The notes below the pieces were generated by a model. It ran no database searches and was not told the DNA's origin. It was given only the letters and a program-made list of their open reading frames with translations. Positions 16,207 through 25,581 of a stretch of 64,000 nt of DNA are shown here, in pieces (position 1 is the stretch's first letter; every line of letters begins with the position of its first letter). Origin of the DNA: Flavipsychrobacter sp. Its GTDB lineage: Bacteria; Bacteroidota; Bacteroidia; Chitinophagales; Chitinophagaceae. The stretch is from contig JAEUVF010000005.1 in the NCBI GenBank assembly GCA_016787265.1, forward strand, positions 248,001 through 312,000, read 5' to 3'. The position numbers and the translations under genes are program-made.

Positions 16207-18678
16207 ATGCGCATGCGTTCAATACTGCTAGCCAGCATTTTTGTTTTCTTTTTACTTGCGTTCAATGGGATCGGCAGCCTGAGAGCTCAAACCAACACCG
16301 TTTCATTTCAGTTGAAGCAGGTGGATGGTAGTCCGGCTGTTGCACCCTACAATTTTCATCCCGCCCGATTGATGCCTGGAATAAACTGGACGGCCGACTG
16401 GATCTGGTTGAATCCTGATGAATACCCAACGTATCAACGCACCAAAACCATCTGGCTGGGCCCCGAAAACCAGGGAACTCCCTATCGCGTGTTCTTTCGG
16501 AAAGAGATGAACTGGAAACCCGGCACTTCACCGGTGTACCTATATTGTACGGCAGATGTGCGTTTTCGGTTATATATAAACGGTATACTTTCTGCTGAGG
16601 GTCCGGTTAATACAGGTGGAGATTATGATGATACAAAAGCACCAGATTACTGGTATTACAGTATTTATGATATAAGTTCCTTTTTAAAGGAAGGGAATAA
16701 TATCATTGCGGTTGAAGTGTTCAGTTATGCACTTGAATGGTCTGAAATAACCAGCACCTATGGTGGCTTTCTCGCAGAAATTAAAGCCGGAGATCAGACC
16801 ATCCTGCGCACCGATGCCAGTTGGCAGGCCATTGCTGATACCAGTCTGCAAAAAAAAGGAGACTGGCTGGAATGGAAAACTGGAAATGAACCCGAAGGAT
16901 GGACCAAACCTGGTTTTAATGCTTCAAAATGGACAAAGGCAGCTGTGCAGAAAGGTCTTTCCAAAACCCGCTTGTTCCGGAGCAATATTCCTGAATTGAT
17001 GCAGGCACCGATTCAGCCACTAACTCCCATGCCTGAACGCTTTTTGGCAGATTCTTCGTTTTTGCTGGATTTCGAACGCAACCGGGTTGCCAGGATTCAG
17101 TGCAGTTTCATTGCCAATGAGGGCGATACGATTGAAATCATACCTTTTGAAAAGAAGGATTATGTAGCCAGTCCGTCACGCGCTATCAGGATCATAGCCA
17201 GGAATGGTGTCAATCATTTTCGCTCACCCAACCTCGCCGCCTTTAGGTATCTGAAGGTTCGGGTTGCTTCGAAAAAACCAGTGAACTTTATGGCTTTCGA
17301 AGCCATATTTACCAGTTATCCATTGGTGTATCGGGGTAATTTTTCCTGTTCGGATCCTTTCTATACAAAGCTGTGGTCCATTGCCAGATACACCACCCAA
17401 CTCTGTATGGGTGATATGTACTACGACTCGCCCATGCACCAGGAACCAAATGCATGTACTGGGGATTATTTTATTGAATCTCTCAATGCCTGGTATGCTT
17501 TCGGAGATGCCTGGTTAACCCGGCAAAACCTGGTTCAGACTGCACAAATGATGGAAAAGAATCAGTACCGGATGTTTCATACCAGCTATTCTTTGATCTG
17601 GGTACAGATGTTACACCAGTATATCCAATACACTGGTGATGAATCCATTCTGACAGAACTGTTGCCTCATACGCATCAACTGATGCTGCTTTTTCGAACC
17701 TATCTCAACCGGGACTATCTCGTTGCCAATGCACCCAATTACATGTTCATGGACTGGATCAAAATCGACCGGTTTAATGCACATCATCCTCCCGCTATGA
17801 TTGGCACCGGATATATGACAGCGTTCTATTATAAAGCTTTGCGGGATCTGGCCTGGTTACATGAATGGGGAAGCAAAAAATCAGTTGCCACAGCTTATTT
17901 GTCAAGGGCCTCCTGGTACAATCAACTGGCAGACAGTATCCGAAGGGGCATCGAAGTTCGGTTATGGGACCCCGGTAGAAAGCTGTATCGCGATGGTATC
18001 CCTGGAATGAGTAACGTGTCTCCTTCCTTCTGGCTGCCTGCTGATACCAGCATCATAACCTACAGTGCTCATTTTAATACGCTGGCGGTTTTATACGGAT
18101 TAACTCAGCCTGACAGGATGGAATCACTGATACGCTATGTTGTTACACAACAGGACTATGAATTACAGCCTTATTTTATGTCCTATGTGCTGGCAGCCAT
18201 GTCCAAACTGAATAAAACAGACGAGGGACTTTCACTGGTAGATCGCTGGAAGAATGGAATTGATACCAGTACCTATACCTTAAAAGAAAACTGGCAGGAT
18301 GTCAGTGCCACCGGTTACAGGGGTGATTACAGTCATGCCTGGGGTGGCTCTCCACTCTTGTTTTGCTCCGTCAATCTGCTGGGTATTACATCTTACAGTC
18401 CCGGTTATGCGCAGATATCCATTAAGCCCTATGATGGAAATAAAATTGAATGGGCAAAGGGTGCAGTACCGGTAGGAGATAATGAACTGGTTCAGGTGAA
18501 CTGGAAAAAAACAGGAGGAAGTTTAACGTGGGACTATCAGCTGCCCCCCGGCAGAACTGCTGTTATCCGAATGCCGGAAAGCTGGCGATCAAAAAAGATC
18601 CGCATCAATGGAAAAAAGGTTAAGTATCAATCCAGCCTGGCCTATCGGGTAAAGCAGATTCATATTGAAGTGGAATAA
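16207..18678 (+). CDS. GH78-like alpha-L-rhamnosidase family protein, secreted
   Basis: From ATG 16207 the protein has 823 residues with a signal peptide ending near SLRAQ. An upstream TTG adds 15 unlikely residues. The N-terminal half is beta-rich and carbohydrate-binding-like (WTADWIWLNPDEYP, then a jelly-roll with YLYCTADVRFRLYINGI). The C-terminal half is an (alpha/alpha)6 barrel with YYDSPMHQEPNACTGDYFI, then a small beta domain (LGITSYSPGYAQISIKP). This domain order is that of bacterial GH78. The loop DSPMHQEPNACTGD replaces the usual DCPxRxERxxWxGD, so the substrate may not be a plain rhamnoside. Its stop directly abuts the stop of the convergent regulator gene. Confidence 0.82.
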   Translation: MRMRSILLASIFVFFLLAFNGIGSLRAQTNTVSFQLKQVDGSPAVAPYNFHPARLMPGINWTADWIWLNPDEYPTYQRTKTIWLGPENQGTPYRVFFRKEMNWKPGTSPVYLYCTADVRFRLYINGILSAEGPVNTGGDYDDTKAPDYWYYSIYDISSFLKEGNNIIAVEVFSYALEWSEITSTYGGFLAEIKAGDQTILRTDASWQAIADTSLQKKGDWLEWKTGNEPEGWTKPGFNASKWTKAAVQKGLSKTRLFRSNIPELMQAPIQPLTPMPERFLADSSFLLDFERNRVARIQCSFIANEGDTIEIIPFEKKDYVASPSRAIRIIARNGVNHFRSPNLAAFRYLKVRVASKKPVNFMAFEAIFTSYPLVYRGNFSCSDPFYTKLWSIARYTTQLCMGDMYYDSPMHQEPNACTGDYFIESLNAWYAFGDAWLTRQNLVQTAQMMEKNQYRMFHTSYSLIWVQMLHQYIQYTGDESILTELLPHTHQLMLLFRTYLNRDYLVANAPNYMFMDWIKIDRFNAHHPPAMIGTGYMTAFYYKALRDLAWLHEWGSKKSVATAYLSRASWYNQLADSIRRGIEVRLWDPGRKLYRDGIPGMSNVSPSFWLPADTSIITYSAHFNTLAVLYGLTQPDRMESLIRYVVTQQDYELQPYFMSYVLAAMSKLNKTDEGLSLVDRWKNGIDTSTYTLKENWQDVSATGYRGDYSHAWGGSPLLFCSVNLLGITSYSPGYAQISIKPYDGNKIEWAKGAVPVGDNELVQVNWKKTGGSLTWDYQLPPGRTAVIRMPESWRSKKIRINGKKVKYQSSLAYRVKQIHIEVE

Positions 18679-19665
18679 TCAGCTTTCCATCGCCTGCAAC
18701 TGTTTATTGTATTTGTTCCGGTAAGCAACAGGGTTGAGGCCGGTTATCTTTTTAAACAGGGACCGAAATGCTTTCGTATCGGTATAACCTACATCATACA
18801 TCACTTCATTGATGTTTTTACGGGTTGCTTCAAAATTGCGTTTGGCCGCTTCCACTTTCACACGCTGGATGTATTCAGCAACGGTATTATTGGTAGCATG
18901 GCGAAAACGTCTTTCCAGGCTTCGTCGGCTCATCGCCACAATTTTAGCAAGCTCTTCAACGGATAATTTTTCCGTAAAATTTTTTTCAATATGGTCCTGG
19001 ACTTTTTTTACGTCCTCATCTGCATGGTCTTTCTGCCCATTAAAAATCGCAAATACTGTCTGGCTGTTCCGGTCGATATCAATTGCAAAATATTTGGAAG
19101 CCAGTATTGCCGTTTCGCGGTTGGTGTATTTTTCAAGGAGATAAATAAGCAGGTTCCAATAGGAATTCGCACCCCCACTGGAATAGATTCCCATTTCTTC
19201 AGTAATGATATGTCCGTCCATAATGGTCACCTCCGGATATCTTTCCCTGAATTCATTGTAAAAAGCCCAATGCGTGGAGCATTTTTTCCCATCCAGCAAA
19301 CCGGTTTCCGCCAACACGAAAGCTCCCAGGCAAAGTGAAGCGATTTCTGCGCCTTTCTGGTATTGTTTTACCAGCCAGGGGATAAATGCCTTATTCTTTT
19401 CCAGCACCGGACCAATCGGACTGGAAATAGCAGGAATGATGATCAGATCCGTTTGATCAACTTCACCGATCAGTTTATCGGCCTGGATGGAAAATACACC
19501 ATCCAGCAGGCTGGTTTGCTTTTCAATTCCAACCAGTTGAATGGAAAACAAAGGAGCTTTACCAGCTGCTTCAAGAAACTGGTTAGCAGTCGTAAACAGA
19601 TACCTGGGATCTGCAACGGCTTCCATTACCGCACCAGGAGGAACCAGGATGGAGATCGATTTCAT
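18679..19665 (-). CDS. GlxA-type AraC-family transcriptional regulator with DJ-1/PfpI domain
   Basis: This 328-residue protein has an N-terminal DJ-1/PfpI-like amidotransferase fold (about 1-195, with a nucleophile-elbow-like Cys in IASLCLGAFVLAETGLLDG) and a C-terminal AraC helix-turn-helix pair (about 215-320, with SVEELAKIVAMSRRSLERRF and INEVMYDVGYTDTKAFRSLF). GlxA-type regulators bind small metabolites with the first domain and DNA with the second. Targets are unknown. The divergent VOC-protein gene is 109 bases from its start and could be one. It ends with no spacer against the GH78-like gene. Confidence 0.92.
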   Translation of the reverse strand: MKSISILVPPGAVMEAVADPRYLFTTANQFLEAAGKAPLFSIQLVGIEKQTSLLDGVFSIQADKLIGEVDQTDLIIIPAISSPIGPVLEKNKAFIPWLVKQYQKGAEIASLCLGAFVLAETGLLDGKKCSTHWAFYNEFRERYPEVTIMDGHIITEEMGIYSSGGANSYWNLLIYLLEKYTNRETAILASKYFAIDIDRNSQTVFAIFNGQKDHADEDVKKVQDHIEKNFTEKLSVEELAKIVAMSRRSLERRFRHATNNTVAEYIQRVKVEAAKRNFEATRKNINEVMYDVGYTDTKAFRSLFKKITGLNPVAYRNKYNKQLQAMES

Positions 19666-19774
19666 AATATGAAATTACACGAAAATGCTGACGGAAACCA
19701 CCCCGCAATACGTCGCAATCAGCAATCCTTTCTTTAGTTCGGGATAGTGAATTTTGAACCAAATGATTTCGCTG

Positions 19775-20194
19775 ATGCGCCAGATGATTACTTACCTCAG
19801 CTTCAACGGTAATTGCCGGGAAGCCATGCTGTTTTATCGCGATTGTCTGGGAGGGGAGTTGAGCTGGCAAACGATTGGAGACACACCCGTTTCTGAAAAA
19901 ATTCCTGAAACCTTGCAACAATATATTCTCAATGCCAGTTTAATTAAGGACGATTGGATTCTAATGGGCACTGATATGGTAGCAGATGGTGTACTGATCA
20001 GGGGGAATTCTGTTTCTATCCTGCTGGATTGTGGTTCAGAAGAGGAGCTATACACCTGTTATCAGAAATTAATTGAAGGCGGACAAAGCACACAGGAAAT
20101 TGAACGCACCTATTGGGGTGTTTTATTTGGTGGATTAACAGATCGTTTCGGTAATCAATGGTTGCTAAAATTTGCGAACTATGATAAAACCTGA
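19775..20194 (+). CDS. PhnB-like VOC (glyoxalase superfamily) protein
   Basis: I place the start at the third Met codon, 19775 (139 residues), because relatives begin with Met and a few polar residues before a segment like ITYLSFNGNCREAM. Earlier starts at 19763 (ATG) and 19754 (TTG) only add a short, poorly matching tail. The sequence shows the PhnB/DUF1338-like VOC pattern: MLFYRDCLGGELSWQTIGDTP, then GNSVSILLDC and GVLFGGLTDRFGNQWLL. Despite the family name, no phosphonate role is established. It is probably a small-molecule-binding or metal-dependent enzyme of the cytoplasm. It is divergent from the GlxA-type regulator gene. Confidence 0.85.
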   Translation: MRQMITYLSFNGNCREAMLFYRDCLGGELSWQTIGDTPVSEKIPETLQQYILNASLIKDDWILMGTDMVADGVLIRGNSVSILLDCGSEEELYTCYQKLIEGGQSTQEIERTYWGVLFGGLTDRFGNQWLLKFANYDKT

Positions 20195-20236
20195 ACGAAG
20201 CTGGCGGCTTTTGCCGAAATGTAGTATTTTGTTTGT

Positions 20237-22864
20237 GTGCGTTTATACATTCTTGTAATAGGTATCATATTACTTCCTGCTTGTGCAGGTGCTCAATCAA
20301 CCAGGGTTGCTGACAGCATCCTAAGTTCTTATTCCAATCATTACCATGAGCTGGCTGGGAATGGCGAGTGGGGGAAAGCCCTTGCAATTGGCAAAAAGGC
20401 ATTGCAACAGGTTCCAATTGAAAAGGCTTCTTCTGATAAAAGAGTTGAGTTGTGGTTTGATATCGCTTACATGAGCGCTGAATTAAAACAGTTTGACAGT
20501 GCCGTAAATTATTATGAAAAAGCCAGATTGGAATTGGAGGCTGCGGTTGATCGTGATGTAGAACAACTTGGCCTCATCTTTAACAACCTGGCGTTTGCTA
20601 TGGATAACCTGGGGCGACAACAAAAGAAAATCTCCTATTATACAAAAGCATTGGATCTGTGGTTAACAACACAGCCCCCGCCAGAGAAAAAACTGCTGAC
20701 TGCGCTGGGTAACCTGGTAGAAGCCCATACTGAATATGGCTCATTTAAACAGGCCGGTCATTACCTGGAGGAAATGAAAAAGAGAAGTAAAACTTTCTAT
20801 TTTGATTCCCGAAAAAAAATGGATGTTGATCAGTTTACAGGTCGCGCTGAAACAATACTGGCCTGTATCCGGTATTATGCTGCAACTGACTCCTTATTGC
20901 AATTAAAAGCCTGGGTTGGTAAAATGGAAGCACTTTTTCACCAAAGCTCCTCCGCGTTTGCAGCAGAACATTCCGGATATCTCCTAACTGCACTTGAAAC
21001 TGCCGGGTATGCATTCAAGAATAGAAAAGAATTTGACCAGTCGCGGCAGTATTATGATAAAGTCAACCGGCTTGCAAAAGAGCCATTTTATATGATGAAG
21101 GCTTCCGCTAATTATGCAATACTTGAATATGACCGGGGAGCCAATGAAACTGCACTTGCTTTCGCCAAACAGGCAATTTCGAGAACTGATACAAGCTGGT
21201 CGGGCTCCAGTTGGTACAGTCTGATGGTGCTCGAAGCCGAATTGCAGGAACGTTTGGGAAAACCGGATGCCGCGATCAGAAATATTGAATTGCTTTTATC
21301 AAGGCTGATCCGAAAAAAGGTAGAACGCAAGACTATATCGCAGCTTTCTTTTGCTGATTTAAGAAACCTGTCGAGCTATAACTATATACAGGTGCTGACC
21401 AAAGCCGGACAAGTACTACAGCGCATATCCTTATCTGGTGGTGGTTCTCCGACAGAAGGCCGGAATATTTTTTTATTGGCAGCGGCTATGTTCAAAGAAT
21501 ATTACCAGGAAGGTGTCTATAACAAATACCTGGATGGATTGAACCGTAGCATCATGGAGGGATTGCTAAGTTGTGAGATAGCAAGCAGGCCTGCTGATTC
21601 TATGCTGGATTCCGTCATTCAGGTGATTGAAAATAATGGATCGCGGCATATCTGGAAGAAAATGTTGCACCGGTACACTGGACAACTGCCAGAAAACCAG
21701 GGTGCTGTTTCTTCAGATTTCAGGCTGGCAGATCTCCGGCAAAAATTGACTAAGAACCAGCTACTGCTGCGGTATTATCTGACTGATACTGCACTTTATT
21801 TGGTACAGATCAGCAAATCGGGCATTCAATTGAACAGGATAGAAAAGCGAGCTGAACTGAATATGCTGATCAGTGATGTTCAGCGGGTAGTTACGGGTAT
21901 TAATGCTGATTATATTCCATTACTTAAAAAGTTATCGGAAAAGCTGACGCAACCCATTCAAAACCTATCCAAAGAAATTAGCCAGTTGATAATAGTTCCA
22001 GATGAAAACCTGGGATTCCTTGCATTCGAGCCCCTCTTGCTTCCTGATAACAGGCACCTGATTGATAAGTTCTCTGTATCCTACGCATATTCTTTACCGT
22101 TATGGATGATTCACCAAAAACCAAAATCTGGTTCCATAAAAGAAAAAGGGCTGGTAGCATTTGCACCCGGCTATCCGGAACTTCCTGTTTCCAGTCGCTC
22201 CATTACTACAAGGGGAACGGGTTTGTATCAGTTGCCCTTTGCCCAAAGGGAAGCAAGGGAGATTGCATCCCTTTTTGATGGTACTGTTTTCGAAGGTAAG
22301 GCAGCAAGCCGTAGCAATTTTCTTAGTGCAATTGGTAGCTACGACTACTACCATTTCTCCATGCATGCAGCATTGGACACGCTTTCCTATGAGTCCACCA
22401 ACCTGGTATTTTCTGAAAATGAGCGGTTACATTTTTATGAGTTATATAACCTGGATTTCCCTGCAGAAATGGTGGTATTGAGTGCCTGTAATACCGGTAT
22501 CGGTGCAATGGTGAAGGGAGAGGGATTGATGAGTCTCTCTCATGCATTGAGCGCAGGCGGAGTCAGATCTTCCGTTTATTCTCTTTGGGAAGTACCGGAT
22601 AAAGAAACTGCAGAAATTATCACTGGTTTTTACAAATACCTGGAAAAAGGATACGATAAAGCAACTGCCCTACAACAATCAAAACTGGATTTTCTTAAAT
22701 CCAACCCAGCCAAACAACATCCCTATTATTGGGCAGGGTTCATTCTGAATGGGAATACAGATAGTATCAGTAAAAAAAGCGGCAATTACCTGGTTTGGAT
22801 CCTGGCAGGAATGGCAGCAATGCTGGCAGCTATCCTGGTTTACAGAAAGCTAAAATCAGTTTAG
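20237..22864 (+). CDS. TPR-CHAT protein (caspase-HetF-like protease domain), membrane-anchored
   Basis: The protein has 875 residues with a GTG start and no upstream in-frame ATG. A signal-like N-terminus is followed by a TPR array (about 30-350, with AVNYYEKARLELEAAVDRD and LGRQQKKISYYTKALDLW). The CHAT domain (about 580-835) has the catalytic-type His in YHFSMHAALDT and the Cys in VVLSACNTGIG. A C-terminal transmembrane helix (LVWILAGMAAMLAAILVYR) ends it. CHAT domains are cysteine peptidases of the caspase clan. The signal peptide and single C-terminal helix predict that most of the protein is periplasmic. Its end overlaps by 9 bases the end of the convergent TPR/anti-sigma-like gene, which belongs to an ECF sigma operon. 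Confidence 0.9.
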   Translation: MRLYILVIGIILLPACAGAQSTRVADSILSSYSNHYHELAGNGEWGKALAIGKKALQQVPIEKASSDKRVELWFDIAYMSAELKQFDSAVNYYEKARLELEAAVDRDVEQLGLIFNNLAFAMDNLGRQQKKISYYTKALDLWLTTQPPPEKKLLTALGNLVEAHTEYGSFKQAGHYLEEMKKRSKTFYFDSRKKMDVDQFTGRAETILACIRYYAATDSLLQLKAWVGKMEALFHQSSSAFAAEHSGYLLTALETAGYAFKNRKEFDQSRQYYDKVNRLAKEPFYMMKASANYAILEYDRGANETALAFAKQAISRTDTSWSGSSWYSLMVLEAELQERLGKPDAAIRNIELLLSRLIRKKVERKTISQLSFADLRNLSSYNYIQVLTKAGQVLQRISLSGGGSPTEGRNIFLLAAAMFKEYYQEGVYNKYLDGLNRSIMEGLLSCEIASRPADSMLDSVIQVIENNGSRHIWKKMLHRYTGQLPENQGAVSSDFRLADLRQKLTKNQLLLRYYLTDTALYLVQISKSGIQLNRIEKRAELNMLISDVQRVVTGINADYIPLLKKLSEKLTQPIQNLSKEISQLIIVPDENLGFLAFEPLLLPDNRHLIDKFSVSYAYSLPLWMIHQKPKSGSIKEKGLVAFAPGYPELPVSSRSITTRGTGLYQLPFAQREAREIASLFDGTVFEGKAASRSNFLSAIGSYDYYHFSMHAALDTLSYESTNLVFSENERLHFYELYNLDFPAEMVVLSACNTGIGAMVKGEGLMSLSHALSAGGVRSSVYSLWEVPDKETAEIITGFYKYLEKGYDKATALQQSKLDFLKSNPAKQHPYYWAGFILNGNTDSISKKSGNYLVWILAGMAAMLAAILVYRKLKSV

Positions 22865-23578
22865 TTGGTGTACTAATTTGGTTGCCATCGCTGCGGAAGG
22901 ATGGTTTTCCTTGCTCAGTGCCGATAGTATTTCCTTTGCAAGTTGCGTTTGGTCGGATTTTAAATAAGCAAGCGCCCGGTACCATTCAGCCCAGGATTTG
23001 AGAGAATACTCATCCTTCTTCCATTGAATAGATTCGAAAATTTGGATGGCCTGTTTCATCTCGCCGGTTTCCATCCGGCAAATGGCCGCATAAAAAAGCG
23101 TATAGTCTTCCTGGTTAAGCTTATAGACTTGCTCAAACAAATTACCGGCGGCTTCATAATTAGCTTGTTCATACAATTGAAACGCCTGCCGGATGGTGCC
23201 ATTGCCTGTATCCGTTGTTTCTCCCCGTACTGTTGGATGAATCACATTGGGATAAGCTTGAAAATAGTCAGTGTATAATTTGTTGTGCTGCTGTTGGCCT
23301 GAATAGATCCAGTAAATTATTGCAATCACGGCGAATAGGGCAGCCACCGCCAGCAGCTTTTTGAAGGAGAAGCGATTTTTTCTTTCAGCATCCCATTTCC
23401 GGAGCAGTTCTTTATCCTGCTTTCTTTGAAGGATATGCAAACCTGCCTGCAGCTCTTTTCTGAACAGCCACTCCTCTTTTAACACAGGATCTGCATCCAG
23501 TGCTTCCTGGAAAGCCTTCTTTTCTTCCGGGCTTAGACTCCCTTCGAAATAGCGGTTTAATAAATCGGGTGTATCCAT
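22856..23578 (-). CDS. Single-pass membrane TPR protein, anti-sigma-like
   Basis: This 240-residue protein has an N-terminal cytoplasmic part (about 1-70) of the anti-sigma type (DLLNRYFEGSLSPEEKKAF). One transmembrane helix (about 74-93, LLAVAALFAVIAIIYWIYSG) is followed by TPR-like repeats (AFQLYEQANYEAAGNLFEQV, then AICRMETGEMKQAIQIFESI and YRALAYLKSDQTQLAKEIL). The start is 5 bases after the sigma factor stop, so the two genes form an operon. I infer a membrane sensor that holds the sigma factor with its N-terminus and binds a partner, perhaps the CHAT protein, through its TPRs. Confidence 0.82.
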   Translation of the reverse strand: MDTPDLLNRYFEGSLSPEEKKAFQEALDADPVLKEEWLFRKELQAGLHILQRKQDKELLRKWDAERKNRFSFKKLLAVAALFAVIAIIYWIYSGQQQHNKLYTDYFQAYPNVIHPTVRGETTDTGNGTIRQAFQLYEQANYEAAGNLFEQVYKLNQEDYTLFYAAICRMETGEMKQAIQIFESIQWKKDEYSLKSWAEWYRALAYLKSDQTQLAKEILSALSKENHPSAAMATKLVHQLN

Positions 23579-23583
23579 ACTGC

Positions 23584-24105
23584 TTAGCTGCGCATCTGCT
23601 TTTTTAATTGTTGAAGACAGCGCGATTTCTGGCTCTTGGCTGTCTCTTTATTTTCGTAGCCCATACTGGAAACGATTTCATCCAGCTTTAATCCGGTGTA
23701 ATAAAATGCTTTTAATATTTCCTGGCATTTACGCCCCAATAACTGGAATTGCTGTTCCAGTTTTTCAGCAAATCCTTCGGGTAGGGAGTTGGTATAGGGT
23801 TCCCAGCTTAGCCGGACTTCACTGTTTTCATCCAATGGAATCCAGTCCTGCTGTTTTTTTGAATTGAAATAACTGTATTTCCCAATAGCAAACAGATAGG
23901 TACTTAACCTGGCCTCCAATTGATCCAGCCTGCCTTTCCGGATATTTTCGAGCAAAATAATAAAGGCATCCTGATAGCGGTCTGGCAATGAATCCTCTGC
24001 AGCTCCCAGTTTCCGCAGGAATGCATAAAACCCTTCCCTGTTGGTTTCATATTCCATGCGGGTGATGGATGGATCGCCTTGCTTTAATGCTTCGATTCGG
24101 TTCAA
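23584..24105 (-). CDS. ECF-like sigma factor partnered with TPR/CHAT genes
   Basis: The protein has 173 residues, read from TTG 24105. No ATG is in frame upstream, and the next Met is 16 residues in, inside region 2. Region 2 is the divergent kind seen in many Bacteroidota ECF factors (NREGFYAFLRKLG, YQDAFIILLENIRKG, LSTYLFAIGKYSYFN). Region 4 is LGRKCQEILKAFYYTGLKLDEIV and SMGYENKETAKSQKSRCLQQL. It should direct transcription of a stress or envelope regulon. It shares an operon with the anti-sigma-like TPR protein and is divergent from the OmpA-family gene (121 bases between starts), which may be a target. Confidence 0.85.
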   Translation of the reverse strand: MNRIEALKQGDPSITRMEYETNREGFYAFLRKLGAAEDSLPDRYQDAFIILLENIRKGRLDQLEARLSTYLFAIGKYSYFNSKKQQDWIPLDENSEVRLSWEPYTNSLPEGFAEKLEQQFQLLGRKCQEILKAFYYTGLKLDEIVSSMGYENKETAKSQKSRCLQQLKKQMRS

Positions 24106-24225
24106 GTCCTGCTCTTTAGTGTTGAAATCCCGAAAAAGTAAACATAAAAAAAATTTCTCCAGCCATGTTTACCTTTTTTCATTTTCACTACTAATAAGGA
24201 TGCTACTAACAAAACCATTGTATAT

Positions 24226-25533
24226 ATGAAATCTATTGTGCTGGTATTCCTGTCTTCCCTGTTGTTTTACTTTTACAGCGGGGCTCAAACCATTGATCCG
24301 AAAGAAAAAGTTAAGCGCAAAACCACCCAACGCGCAGATCAGCGCACAGAAGAGGGTATTGACAAAGGCCTTGACAAAATTGAGGAGGGTATAAATGGTC
24401 TGTTCAAGAAAAAGAAAAAATCAGAAAAAACATCAGAGGACGATGAAGAAGAGGAAGAAACCTCTGGCGCTGATACTACCCAAAAACCGGTGAAGACCAC
24501 CGCCTCTGGATCCGGATCTGAGTTCAAACGATACAGCAAGTTTGATTTTGTTCCCGGCGAAAAAATTATTGCTGTCGAGGATTTTTCCCAGGATGCGATT
24601 GGTGATTTTCCCGCCCGCTGGAATACCAATGCTTCCGGCGAAGTAATTACTGTTAGCGAATCGGATCAGCATTGGATGAACCTGACCCAGGTGGGTTATT
24701 TTTATCCTGAGTTCCTGAATAAAATTCCGGAGAACAGCACGATTGAATTTGAGCTGTTAGCATTGGGTGATTTTACCCCCACAAACGAAGCTTTCTCTTT
24801 TGGATTTGTCAGGGATAACAAGAGTTTGCTTACACCGGAAGAGCCTTCTGCAGTCTGGGTTTCCTTTAATGCGTCATCTGAAGGAAGTGTGAATTTTACA
24901 GTTCGGGATGCGGAGGGGAATGAAATTATCAATAATAATATTGCTAAAAATCCGGGCTGGACTTCAGAGAACAATCGTAAGGCCAGAGTTTCTGTATGGC
25001 GTCAAAAAACACGGCTCCGCGTTTACATGAATGAAACGAAGCTGATTGATCTGCCCAGGGCTTTTGATCCTGCCCAGCAGTATCGGCTGCTCTTTCATGC
25101 CAATCTGTATGGTACAGAAGGCCTTAGTTATGCCATCTCACAGCTTCGCGTAGCCGAAGGAATGCCGGATACCCGCTCCAAACTGATCACAGAAGGCAAA
25201 TTTGTTACCAACGCCATCCTGTTTGATGTGAATAAAGCCATCGTTAAACCTTCCAGTTATGGCGTGATTAAAGAAATCGCTCAGGTTCTGAAAGAAAATG
25301 CGGCAGTAAAAGTGGCTATTGTTGGTCATACAGATAGTGATGGTAGCGCATCCGGAAATCTTACCCTTTCCAAACAAAGAGCGGAGTCGGTTAAAAATAT
25401 CCTGGTTACTGAATTTGGAATTGATGCCAGCCGACTGAGTACCGATGGGAAGGGCAGCAGTCAGCCTATCGATAACCGCAATTCTGCAGAGGCAAAGGCC
25501 AGTAACAGGAGAGTTGAATTTATAAAGCAGTAA
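24226..25533 (+). CDS. OmpA-family protein with N-terminal acidic/basic linker
   Basis: The protein has 435 residues. A signal peptide ends near YSGAQ. A low-complexity charged segment follows (about 25-90, with long Lys runs and then Asp/Glu runs), then a beta-rich domain (about 100-310, jelly-roll-like: AVEDFSQDAIGDFPARWNT, FEFGFVRD-type strands). A C-terminal OmpA/MotB domain (about 325-435) contains VAIVGHTDSDGSASGNLTLS and the arginine-bearing end ASNRRVEFIKQ. OmpA-type domains bind peptidoglycan, so the protein should tether the outer envelope to the wall. It is divergent from the sigma/TPR operon, which suggests, but does not show, co-regulation. Confidence 0.9.
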   Translation: MKSIVLVFLSSLLFYFYSGAQTIDPKEKVKRKTTQRADQRTEEGIDKGLDKIEEGINGLFKKKKKSEKTSEDDEEEEETSGADTTQKPVKTTASGSGSEFKRYSKFDFVPGEKIIAVEDFSQDAIGDFPARWNTNASGEVITVSESDQHWMNLTQVGYFYPEFLNKIPENSTIEFELLALGDFTPTNEAFSFGFVRDNKSLLTPEEPSAVWVSFNASSEGSVNFTVRDAEGNEIINNNIAKNPGWTSENNRKARVSVWRQKTRLRVYMNETKLIDLPRAFDPAQQYRLLFHANLYGTEGLSYAISQLRVAEGMPDTRSKLITEGKFVTNAILFDVNKAIVKPSSYGVIKEIAQVLKENAAVKVAIVGHTDSDGSASGNLTLSKQRAESVKNILVTEFGIDASRLSTDGKGSSQPIDNRNSAEAKASNRRVEFIKQ

Positions 25534-25581
25534 TCGGATCCATTCACCATTAAACCAGTTCTGAAACAGGGTTTTGGCAGG

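Noticed and set aside
19775..20194. PhnB-like protein as part of phosphonate use
   Set aside because: The name is historical; PhnB-type VOC proteins have no proven phosphonate role, and the gene is far from the HD/FAD locus.
25540..25580. Terminator between the OmpA-family and AlkB-like genes
   Set aside because: Only a 5-base AAACC/GGTTT stem with a large loop is seen, too weak to call.
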